In this document: positions 1 through 6,373 of the stretch, piece by piece | Position numbering within the stretch: position 1 is the stretch's first letter | Layout of the letters: each line of letters begins with the position of its first letter | Assembly (NCBI GenBank): GCA_905370385.1 | Contig: CAJPKN010000045.1 | Location: forward strand, 1-11,185 | Length of the DNA: 11,185 bases | Source of the DNA: Stomatobaculum longum | GTDB taxonomy: Bacteria; Bacillota; Clostridia; Lachnospirales; Lachnospiraceae | Direction of reading: 5' to 3' | Notes under the pieces: model-generated | Told to the model about the DNA's origin: nothing | Databases searched by the model: none | The model's input: the letters and a program-made list of their open reading frames with translations, nothing else | Translations under genes and position numbers: made by a program

Positions 1-1
1 G

Positions 2-190
2 GAAGCGCACGAACACCATCATCACGATGAGGATGAGGAGCACTGCTGCTGCCACGACGACGAGGAAGCGCACGAACACCATCATCACGATGAGGATGAG
101 GAGCACTGCTGCTGCCACCACGACGAGGAAGCGCATGAGCACCATCATCACGACGAGCACGAGCATCACCACCACCACGAGGACGGACAT
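2..190 (+). repeat. In-frame 63-nt tandem repeat encoding a His/Cys metal-binding tract
   Basis: The unit beginning GAAGCGCA recurs at 2, 65 and 128, a period of exactly 63 nt (21 codons). The first two copies are nearly identical at the DNA level (one codon differs near the end, GAC versus CAC). The third matches for its first ten residues and then diverges. Each full unit encodes a core EAHEHHHHDEDEEHCCCH followed by three acidic or His residues. The near-identity of copies 1 and 2, including synonymous positions, suggests recent duplication by slippage or recombination. The window starts inside the array, so more copies may lie upstream. Confidence 0.9.
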
Positions 191-508
191 TGCTGCTGCG
201 GCCATGATCACCACCACGGTCACGACGCCGACGAAATCTTCGACAGTGTCGGTCTCGAGAATGTTCCGGCCTTCACTGAGGAGAGACTCAAGGCACTGCT
301 CACGAGACTTGCGGAGAGCGAAGATTTCGGTACCGTGGTGCGCGCAAAGGGCATGGTGCCGGATGCGAACGGAGCTGAGTGGTTCTACTTCGATCTGGTT
401 CCGGGCGAGACCGAGATTCGTCACGGGGCGCCTGAGGCAAGCGGAAAGATCTGCGTGATCGGAAGCGAGTTAAACAGAGAGGCCATCACAAAGGAGTTCA
501 AGGCGTAA
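2..508 (+). CDS. CobW/COG0523-family GTPase, C-terminal part (5' end outside window)
   Basis: The reading frame is open from the window edge to TAA at 506-508, so only the last 168 residues are seen. The first ~75 residues are almost entirely His, Cys, Asp and Glu, with three CCC clusters and HHHH runs. They are followed by a ~90-residue domain (from ADEIFDSVGLEN) typical of the CobW C-terminal domain, including the FDLVPGE and CVIGSELN segments. CobW/COG0523 proteins are P-loop GTPases that load or insert metals (zinc, cobalt, nickel). The His-rich linker between the GTPase and C-terminal domains is a recognised metal-binding feature of the family. The GTPase domain lies upstream of the window. 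Only 3 nt separate it from the next gene, a second GTPase, so the two are probably co-translated. The metal is not identifiable from sequence; zinc or nickel are guesses. Confidence 0.88.
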   Translation, partial: EAHEHHHHDEDEEHCCCHDDEEAHEHHHHDEDEEHCCCHHDEEAHEHHHHDEHEHHHHHEDGHCCCGHDHHHGHDADEIFDSVGLENVPAFTEERLKALLTRLAESEDFGTVVRAKGMVPDANGAEWFYFDLVPGETEIRHGAPEASGKICVIGSELNREAITKEFKA

Positions 509-511
509 GCA

Positions 512-1474
512 ATGGCAGAGCAATTTGAGAGAGAAGAAGAGAAGACCCCGGTATTTGTAATCAACGGTTTTTTGGAGGCGGGAAAGACGCAGTTTCTGCG
601 TTTTACAATGGAGCAGTCCTACTTTCAGACCGAGGGAAAAACCCTCCTCCTTGTCTGTGAGGAGGGAGAGGAAGAGTATCCGGAGGCGTTGTTGAAGAAG
701 CACAATACCGCCGCAATCTACTTTGAGAGCCAAGAGGAGTGCACGAAGGAAGCACTCCGCGCCCTCGGAGAAGAGTTTCATCCGGAGCGCGTACTGATTG
801 AGTGGAACGGCCTCTGGCGTCAGGACAGCCTGGAATTACCGGAGGAGTGGTTCCTGAATCAGCAGATCAGTATTTTTGATACAAGCACCTTGGACCTGTA
901 TCTGAAGAACATGCGGGCTTATTTGGGGCCGATGTTAAATGCAACGGAACTCATTATTTGCAATCGAGCCGATGAGATTCCGGAGGAGAAACTCGGGAAC
1001 TATCACCTTTCTCTGAAGGCAATGGCGCCGGATGCCGAGATTGTGTTTGAGGGCAGGGACGGAGAGATTCGCGGTGACTTCAGCATTGAACTTCCCTATG
1101 ATTTGAAGGCGGATAAGTTGGAACTGACGCCCGAGATGTTTGCGATTTTCTATATTGACGCAATGGACCGCCCCGAGAAGTACGACGGCAAGGAAGTCAG
1201 TTTCACGGCGGAACTCATGCGCCCGAAGGGCGCGCCCGCGGATATTCTGATTCCGGGCAGAAAGGTGATGACCTGTTGCGAGGCGGACATTCGTTTCTGC
1301 GGTCTGCTCTGCCATTATGCGGGCGCTCGGAACTTTAAGACCGGTGACTGGGTGAAGCTCCGCGCCAAGATTCGCAAAGAGAATGCGCGCGAATACGGTG
1401 CGGAGGGCCCCGTGCTGTATGCGGAGGAACTTTCGCTGACCGGACCCATTGCGGAAGTTGCTACCTTCGCTTGA
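512..1474 (+). CDS. CobW-like P-loop GTPase with a YcgQ/TIGR03943-type C-terminal domain
   Basis: A 320-residue protein. Residues 13-26 hold a beta strand and Walker A (GFLEAGKT, 19-26), residues 94-101 a Walker B-like IEWNG, and residues 151-154 NRAD, which fits the G4 NKxD specificity motif. This order matches the CobW/HypB/UreG GTPase group. The CxCC metal motif usual in COG0523 proteins after Walker A is absent (the region reads VCEEGEEEY). Residues ~208-310 differ from a CobW C-terminal domain. The segments IPGRKVMTCCEAD, FCGLLCHY and GDWVKLRAKI match my memory of the C-terminal domain of TIGR03943/DUF1980 (B. subtilis YcgQ) proteins, which accompany YcgR-type permeases. The gene follows a CobW gene by 3 nt, and its stop lies 11 nt before the HAD start chosen here. 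I infer a metal-trafficking accessory GTPase. The GTPase call is firm; the C-terminal assignment is from memory. Confidence 0.82.
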   Translation: MAEQFEREEEKTPVFVINGFLEAGKTQFLRFTMEQSYFQTEGKTLLLVCEEGEEEYPEALLKKHNTAAIYFESQEECTKEALRALGEEFHPERVLIEWNGLWRQDSLELPEEWFLNQQISIFDTSTLDLYLKNMRAYLGPMLNATELIICNRADEIPEEKLGNYHLSLKAMAPDAEIVFEGRDGEIRGDFSIELPYDLKADKLELTPEMFAIFYIDAMDRPEKYDGKEVSFTAELMRPKGAPADILIPGRKVMTCCEADIRFCGLLCHYAGARNFKTGDWVKLRAKIRKENAREYGAEGPVLYAEELSLTGPIAEVATFA

Positions 1475-1485
1475 TCGGGGGAGAG

Positions 1486-2217
1486 ATGAGTGAAATGAAG
1501 CGTTATCGCGCGGCCGTCTTTGATATGGACGGTACGATACTGGATACCATTACGGACCTGACGGGCTCTCTGAACGAGGCCTGCCGAAAGACCGGACATC
1601 GCGCGAATTTTACCAAGGATGATGTGAGACACTTTTTCGGCAGCGGTGCGGAAGTTGCCGCACAGCGCGCGCTCGCGGTTGAGAAGGGCTATACACTCCG
1701 AGAAGTGGGGGCGCTCGGCGTCAATCGGCGCGCGGCGGATTTCGGTGTTTCGGAGGAGGCTGCAAATGCGGTCATCGCCGCGTTTGCGGCCCATTACGCT
1801 GTGCATTGCGACGATGCAACCGGGCCTTATCCCGGTATACTTGCGCTGTTGCGACGCCTCAAAGCGGCCGGTGTACAGATTGCCGTAGTCTCGAACAAAT
1901 TGGACGAGGCGGTACAAGTGTTAAACCGTGTTCATTTTGAGGGCTTGTTCGAAGAAGCGAAGGGAGAGCGCGCGGACATTCGCCGGAAACCTGCGCCGGA
2001 TATGGTCTTTGCCGTGCTTGCTTCTCTGGGATTGAAACCGGAAGAAGCCGTGTATATCGGTGACACGGAGGTTGACATGGAGACCGCAAGAAACAGCGGT
2101 ATGGACTGTATTTCGGTTTCCTGGGGCTTCCGTAGTCGCGAGGCGCTGGAAGCGCTTGGCGCGACGCGTATTGTGGACCGCGCGGATGAGATTTTTGATA
2201 TGATTGTCGGGAATTAA
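1486..2217 (+). CDS. HAD-superfamily phosphatase, phosphoglycolate phosphatase (Gph)-like
   Basis: A ~243-residue HAD hydrolase. Motif I is VFDMDGT near the N-terminus (nucleophile Asp and general acid Asp). A helical cap follows, then motif II VVSNK (Ser), motif III Lys in RRKPAP, and motif IV YIGDTEVDMETA (GD...D, Mg2+ ligands). Length, cap position and the PDMVFAVLASLGLKPEEAVYIGD-type stretch resemble Gph/PpaX-like enzymes. The substrate cannot be told; 2-phosphoglycolate or another small phosphate ester is likely. The start is uncertain: TTG at 1471 overlaps the upstream stop, ATG at 1486 lies just after the GGGGGAG at 1477-1483, and ATG at 1495 (giving MKRYRAAVFDMDGT) has a better, slightly long Shine-Dalgarno spacing. 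It is probably the last gene of the operon starting with the CobW gene, ending at the terminator at 2244-2288. Confidence 0.88.
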   Translation: MSEMKRYRAAVFDMDGTILDTITDLTGSLNEACRKTGHRANFTKDDVRHFFGSGAEVAAQRALAVEKGYTLREVGALGVNRRAADFGVSEEAANAVIAAFAAHYAVHCDDATGPYPGILALLRRLKAAGVQIAVVSNKLDEAVQVLNRVHFEGLFEEAKGERADIRRKPAPDMVFAVLASLGLKPEEAVYIGDTEVDMETARNSGMDCISVSWGFRSREALEALGATRIVDRADEIFDMIVGN

Positions 2218-2243
2218 GTGGTTTTCGCACAAACCGGACATGC

Positions 2244-2288
2244 AAAAAATATCGGCCAAGCTGAATTTCAGCTTGGCCGATATTTTTT
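2244..2288. terminator. Bidirectional intrinsic terminator
   Basis: A perfect 21-bp inverted repeat with a 3-nt loop. The core GGCCAAGCTGA pairs with TCAGCTTGGCC, flanked by A6 on the left and T6 on the right. It therefore gives a GC-rich hairpin followed by a U tract on both strands. It lies between the HAD stop (2217) and the stop of the convergent polysaccharide deacetylase (2293) and can end both transcripts. Confidence 0.95.
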
Positions 2289-2292
2289 ATCA

Positions 2293-3687
2293 TCAGCCCC
2301 CCTTGTAGTCCGGGACCGGTGTCGGTCTGTCCTTATCAAAGATATCCGAGGCGTTGAAAAGATCGCTCGTGTGGTTCTTGACTGTCATATCCTGCCAGAG
2401 GCGATAGCCGTCCAAGTTTCTTCTTCCTTGGCGGAGATAATCGTTGCCCTTCTGCACATAGTACTGGTTCGAATCCACGTTACAGAAGTAGCGGAACCCG
2501 CTGTTGTGCAGATACCGGTAGCGTTCGTTATCTTCCTTGTAGGGATGCCAATCGCCCACATCCGCGCCGAAGGGGAAGAGGAGTATATCGGTACCGCCGA
2601 TCAGCTCACCCACGTAATCCTGCCACTTCTGGTTGTCCGTTTCAAGCTCGGTGAACGGAATCTTGCCGTAGTTTCTGTGTCCCCAGCTGTGGGAGGCAAG
2701 TTCCCAACCGTCATCGCGGAGACACTGCGCAACTTCACGCACCTTCTGGCGGTCCGCTTCGATGTTCGGATTTTTCCCCTCGTAAGAAGGATCGGTGCGG
2801 TAGCCGAAGACACCGTTATAGCCGGTCACCGCAATGATGCCCTTGGCGCCGCGATAGGAGAAGTCCGGATGCTGCTCAATGAACTCATCCAAAATCGGGA
2901 TAAGGTCGTAGGCGCCGACGGAAATCGAGCCGTCGTCCATGACCATCTCATTGAGGGGCTTGCCGTTCGGTCCCACAATGATGTCCTTCGCAAAGCCGTC
3001 TCCGTCCATGTACTCGTAATAGTTGACATCGTCCTGGGAGAGAACAAAAGCGGTTTTGCCGGGCGGGAGCATGATATCGCCCCAGACCATCTTCTTGCCG
3101 CCGGTCTCGGGATCGTCGACCTCGTAGGCGACATCATGAATGCGCACCAGGACGTAGCCCTTGTCGTACATCGCCTGCATCATCTTCTCGAACTCGGGCT
3201 TGGTCGTCATGACATCGTTGTAGCCGTTTTGGCGATTGTCGCCGTCAAAGGCCTTCTTGTTGTCCATGATGAGCGTATGGAAGAAGACGTGCGTAATCTT
3301 CTGCGGATCCTGACGAACCAAGGTACCCTTGATTTCATTGTACTTTGTGATTGCAGCCTGTCCGGCTTCCGACTGTGCGGTCTTTTCATCGGCTTCGATG
3401 GCGGCAATTGCGGCATCGTAGTCATATTGCGCTGCTTTTTTAGCGGCGTCCGCAAGTATCTCCTCCGACGTAAGCTTTGCCACCGTGGTTTCCTCGACGG
3501 ACTGATCGGCATCCGATGCGGATGCGGCGGGCCCGTTTCGCTTCGGGCGACGTAGGAAAAAAGCAAGCGCGACTACGACAAGCGCGAGCAAAAGCGCACC
3601 GAGCAACAAGGGCAGGGACAGCGCTCTGTGCCTACGGCGTCTGGAGTGGAATCGACGGCCGCCGCGGCCATTCGAGTAATTGGGCAT
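2293..3687 (-). CDS. Membrane-anchored polysaccharide deacetylase (CE4, NodB-homology) family protein
   Basis: 464 residues. The N-terminus has an Arg-rich stretch (RRFHSRRRRH) and one hydrophobic segment at ~23-45. There is no lipobox, so it is probably a signal anchor (N-in, catalytic part outside). A low-complexity Ala/Glu helical stalk runs from ~55 to 110. The NodB-type region runs from ~130 to 440: SQDD (217-220) sits at the TFDDG motif 1 position, HSWGH (333-337) matches the HxxxH zinc motif 2, and LFPFGAD (370-376) replaces RxPxG in motif 3. Family members remove N-acetyl groups from peptidoglycan or other surface glycans. The metal Asp and both His are present, but the motif 3 Arg is Phe, and ~110 residues separate motifs 1 and 2. 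AGGAGG lies at 3699-3704, 11 nt before the ATG. The gene is monocistronic between its promoter (3732-3760) and the terminator. The substrate is unknown. Confidence 0.85.
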   Translation of the reverse strand: MPNYSNGRGGRRFHSRRRRHRALSLPLLLGALLLALVVVALAFFLRRPKRNGPAASASDADQSVEETTVAKLTSEEILADAAKKAAQYDYDAAIAAIEADEKTAQSEAGQAAITKYNEIKGTLVRQDPQKITHVFFHTLIMDNKKAFDGDNRQNGYNDVMTTKPEFEKMMQAMYDKGYVLVRIHDVAYEVDDPETGGKKMVWGDIMLPPGKTAFVLSQDDVNYYEYMDGDGFAKDIIVGPNGKPLNEMVMDDGSISVGAYDLIPILDEFIEQHPDFSYRGAKGIIAVTGYNGVFGYRTDPSYEGKNPNIEADRQKVREVAQCLRDDGWELASHSWGHRNYGKIPFTELETDNQKWQDYVGELIGGTDILLFPFGADVGDWHPYKEDNERYRYLHNSGFRYFCNVDSNQYYVQKGNDYLRQGRRNLDGYRLWQDMTVKNHTSDLFNASDIFDKDRPTPVPDYKGG

Positions 3688-3731
3688 AGCTAAGACTTCC
3701 TCCTCATTTCTTTCTCAACGATAACGTTTCT

Positions 3732-3760
3732 ACTATAGTACAAATAGCGGGCGCTTGCAA
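3732..3760 (-). promoter_or_regulatory. Sigma-A-type promoter of the polysaccharide deacetylase gene
   Basis: Read on the minus strand: -35 TTGCAA (3755-3760), a 17-nt spacer, and -10 TATAGT (3732-3737). The predicted start near 3725 gives a leader of about 40 nt before the ATG at 3687, with AGGAGG inside it. Confidence 0.65.
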
Positions 3761-3775
3761 TGCCTCTTCACTCTG

Positions 3776-3804
3776 TTTACTTCACTGCGTTGCCATGCTA
3801 CACT
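3776..3804 (+). promoter_or_regulatory. Sigma-A-type promoter of yerC-pcrA
   Basis: -35 TTTACT (3776-3781), a 17-nt spacer, and -10 TACACT (3799-3804) preceded by TGC, an extended -10. It leaves a ~20-nt leader with a GGGGTG Shine-Dalgarno (3821-3826) before the ATG at 3832. It is divergent from the deacetylase promoter; the two -35 boxes are 15 bp apart. Confidence 0.55.
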
Positions 3805-3831
3805 CAGAAAAAAAGCAAATGGGGTGAGACC

Positions 3832-4143
3832 ATGAACAACAATGTGCATTCGGAGGCGGCAGATCGTCTGTTTGATGCGATCCTGACGCTGAAAGATCGC
3901 GAGGAGTGCTATCGCTTTTTTGAAGATATTTGTACGGTGAACGAGCTGCTCTCGTTTACACAGCGCTACGAGGTCGCTTTGATGTTGCGCCGCGGCCTCA
4001 CCTATCTGGAAATTGCCGAATTGACCGGTGCATCCACGGCGACCATCAGCCGCGTGAACCGCGCCATCAATACGGGGAACGGGAGTTATGATATGAGTTT
4101 ACGCCGTCTCGGGTTGCTGGCGGGAGAGGAGAAACATGGCTGA
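3832..4143 (+). CDS. yerC: YerC/YecD family TrpR-related DNA-binding protein
   Basis: 103 residues, the usual size for the family. The N-terminal helices contain LTLKDREECYRFFEDICTV and ELLSFTQRYEVALML. They are followed by a helix-turn-helix at ~56-79 (LTYLEIAELTGASTATISRV), as in the Trp repressor superfamily. The C-terminal end is short. YerC proteins are presumed transcriptional regulators; the target and ligand are not evident here. I chose ATG 3832 because it follows GGGGTG by 5 nt and begins the conserved region; upstream extensions run into the promoter. The stop codon overlaps the pcrA start by 8 nt, implying translational coupling with the helicase. yerC also lies near the pcrA locus in Bacillus subtilis (from memory), so the association is probably conserved. 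Confidence 0.88.
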   Translation: MNNNVHSEAADRLFDAILTLKDREECYRFFEDICTVNELLSFTQRYEVALMLRRGLTYLEIAELTGASTATISRVNRAINTGNGSYDMSLRRLGLLAGEEKHG

Positions 4144-6373
4144 GAACACGCAGATGAATGAACGGCAGCGGGAGGCCATGGAGTGGACGGAAGGTCCGGA
4201 GCTCATCCTTGCCGGAGCGGGATCGGGCAAGACGCGGGTGCTGACCCACCGCATTGCTTATTTGATTCGGGAGAAACAGGTGTCCCCTTGGAATATCCTT
4301 GCAATCACATTTACGAACAAGGCGGCGGCGGAGATGCGGAGTCGCGTGGATGCGCTCGTGGAGAGTGGGGCGGAGGCTGTATGGGTTGCGACTTTCCATG
4401 CGAGCTGTGTGCGCATACTGCGCCGCTTCATTGACCGCATCGGCTATGACAATCACTTCAGCATTTACGATGCGGATGACCAAAAGGCTGCGATGCGGGA
4501 GGTCATGAAGAAGCTGAACATAGACCCGAAGCAGTTGCGGGAGAGATCTGTGCTCTCGGCCATCAGCGCCGCGAAAAACGAAATGATAGACAGTGAGCGC
4601 TACGAGCGTGAGGCGGCGGATTATCTCGAGACACGCATTGCCGCCTGCTATCGGGCGTATCAGGATCTCCTTCGGAAGAACAATGCGCTGGACTTTGATG
4701 ATTTGCTCTTGAAAACAGTGCAGCTCTTCGAGGCAGACCCGGATGTGCTGGCCTACTATCAGGAGCGTTTCCGCTACATCATGGTGGACGAGTATCAGGA
4801 CACGAACACCGTGCAGTTCCGCTTTGTTGAACTGCTTGCGAAAAAGTATCGCAATCTCTGCGTGGTCGGTGACGACGATCAGTCGATTTATAAGTTCCGC
4901 GGTGCGAACATCAAGAATATTTTGAACTTTGAACAGGCTTTCCCGGGGGCCAAGGTGGTTAAACTCGAGCAAAACTATCGCTCGAGCGGCAATATTCTGG
5001 ACGCGGCAAACGGCGTGATTCAGAATAACGAAGGAAGAAAGGATAAGCGTCTCTGGACCGCTGCGGGACGCGGCGAGAAGGTTCAACTTAGGCGCTACGC
5101 GAGCGCCGCGGAGGAGGCAGAGCAGATTACCGAAGAAATCAAAGTGCGCTGTCAGGACGGTGCTTACGGGCGCTTTGCGGTGCTCTACCGCACCAATGCG
5201 CAGTCGCGTATTCTGGAGGAGCGCTTTGTCGCAGCGGGGATACCGTACCGACTGGTGGGCGGCGTGAACTTCTACCAGCGCCGCGAAATCAAGGACGTGC
5301 TTGCCTACTTAAAGACCGTAGCGAATGCGGCGGATGATCTTGCCGTGCAGCGTATCCTGAATGTGCCGAAACGGGGCATCGGGGCTGCCACGGTTTCGGC
5401 TGTCGGGAGCTTTGCCGCAGATCGGGAGATCAGCTTTTTTGAGGCGCTGCGCGAAGCACCGGCTTCCGGCATTGCCGGAAGAAGCAGTGAGAAGATACAG
5501 CGGTTTTTGAACCTCATCGCAGTGTTTCGCCGAGAGAGCGAAAAGCTTCCGATTGCGGACCTGATACGTCTTGTGCTCGAAAAGAGCGGTTATCAAGAGG
5601 CCCTGAAGGAAGAGGGGGATCTCGAGGCGCAGGCACGCATGGAGAACATTGAGGAGTTGATTTCGAAGGCTGTGGACTTTGAACGCGATTTGAGCGATGT
5701 CTCGGACCGCGCGGAAGAGGGACTGCCGGCCGACCTCCCGCCACTGGATCGTTTCCTCGAAGAGGTCGCTCTGGTTGCGGATATAGACCGTGCGGAAGAG
5801 GGAGAGCGTGTAACGCTGATGACCCTGCACGCCGCAAAGGGACTGGAATTTGAAGAGGTCTATATCAGCGGCATGGAAGAGGGACTGTTTCCCGGAAATC
5901 GGAGCATCGACGATCCGGAGGAAATGGAAGAGGAGAGACGACTTTGCTATGTGGGCATCACCCGCGCGAAGCAGAGGCTCAGCCTAAGCTCCGCAAAATC
6001 GCGCATTGTGAACGGAGAACTCCGCTTTCACCGAGAATCGCCCTTCCTCGCGGAAATCCCGGAAGAACTCATAGAGCGACAGAAGAGCGCTCGCATCAAT
6101 GATGATCCGCTTCCGGCAGGCGGAGCTCACAGAAGTTCTTCGTACAGCGGGCAGCCGAAGCCCGCGGCCTTCGGGAAAATCTTTCAGGTGGAGCATATGA
6201 AAACGCTCCCCTACGAAGTCGGCGACAGAGTGCGTCATGCGCGCTTCGGTGTGGGGAGCGTTTTGGAAATCAAAGACGGAAAGCAGGATTTTGAAGTAAC
6301 CGTCGAGTTCGATGAGCTCGGGCGGCGTAAAATGCTTGCGGGCTTTGCAAAGCTCGAAAAGCTTACATCTTAA
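4136..6373 (+). CDS. pcrA: ATP-dependent DNA helicase PcrA (UvrD/Rep family, SF1A)
   Basis: 745 residues, normal for PcrA. All SF1A motifs are visible: Q motif NERQREAM (8-15), Walker A GAGSGKT (27-33), Ia ITFTNKAAAEM (57-67), Walker B VDEYQDT (217-223), motif III GDDDQSIYKFRGA (245-257), motif IV EQNYRSS (278-284), motif V TLHAAKGLEFE (~564), and motif VI VGITRAK (~607). The last ~53 residues (from YEVGDRVRHARFGVG) are the Tudor-like domain that in PcrA contacts RNA polymerase. It unwinds DNA 3'-5' in nucleotide excision and mismatch-type repair, displaces RecA, supports replication of rolling-circle plasmids, and clears stalled transcription complexes. The start overlaps yerC by 8 nt, and GGGAGAGGAG lies just upstream. 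The 3' end overlaps the convergent symporter gene by 11 bp. pcrB and ligA, its common neighbours in Bacillus, are not adjacent. Confidence 0.97.
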   Translation: MAENTQMNERQREAMEWTEGPELILAGAGSGKTRVLTHRIAYLIREKQVSPWNILAITFTNKAAAEMRSRVDALVESGAEAVWVATFHASCVRILRRFIDRIGYDNHFSIYDADDQKAAMREVMKKLNIDPKQLRERSVLSAISAAKNEMIDSERYEREAADYLETRIAACYRAYQDLLRKNNALDFDDLLLKTVQLFEADPDVLAYYQERFRYIMVDEYQDTNTVQFRFVELLAKKYRNLCVVGDDDQSIYKFRGANIKNILNFEQAFPGAKVVKLEQNYRSSGNILDAANGVIQNNEGRKDKRLWTAAGRGEKVQLRRYASAAEEAEQITEEIKVRCQDGAYGRFAVLYRTNAQSRILEERFVAAGIPYRLVGGVNFYQRREIKDVLAYLKTVANAADDLAVQRILNVPKRGIGAATVSAVGSFAADREISFFEALREAPASGIAGRSSEKIQRFLNLIAVFRRESEKLPIADLIRLVLEKSGYQEALKEEGDLEAQARMENIEELISKAVDFERDLSDVSDRAEEGLPADLPPLDRFLEEVALVADIDRAEEGERVTLMTLHAAKGLEFEEVYISGMEEGLFPGNRSIDDPEEMEEERRLCYVGITRAKQRLSLSSAKSRIVNGELRFHRESPFLAEIPEELIERQKSARINDDPLPAGGAHRSSSYSGQPKPAAFGKIFQVEHMKTLPYEVGDRVRHARFGVGSVLEIKDGKQDFEVTVEFDELGRRKMLAGFAKLEKLTS
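6200..6264. repeat. 12-bp perfect inverted repeat in pcrA 3' coding region; possible symporter terminator
   Basis: AAAACGCTCCCC (6200-6211) and GGGGAGCGTTTT (6253-6264) are exact reverse complements separated by 41 nt, and the loop contains a further 5-bp pair (CGAAG 6214-6218 with CTTCG 6244-6248). Either strand would form a GC-rich stem ending in four U residues. On the minus strand it lies 99-163 nt past the symporter stop codon, where a terminator would be expected. The long loop and short U tract make this weak. It encodes the Tudor-like domain of PcrA. Confidence 0.35.

Noticed and set aside
2..190. CRISPR or noncoding satellite interpretation of the 63-nt repeats
   Set aside because: The copies are contiguous without spacers and stay in frame within a coding sequence.
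27..458. Thr/Arg-rich ORF over the His-repeat region
   Set aside because: It is an out-of-frame reading of the 63-nt repeat; the adjacent frame encodes the recognisable CobW C-terminal domain.
2218..3555. 445-codon plus-strand ORF opposite the deacetylase gene
   Set aside because: It begins inside the terminator spacer without a ribosome-binding site, runs antisense to a clear CE4 gene in a GC-rich frame, and its product resembles no family.
4067..5086. 339-codon minus-strand ORF inside pcrA
   Set aside because: It is a shadow of the pcrA frame; no promoter or Shine-Dalgarno is apparent and the composition is His/Arg/Leu-rich, as expected of antisense codons.
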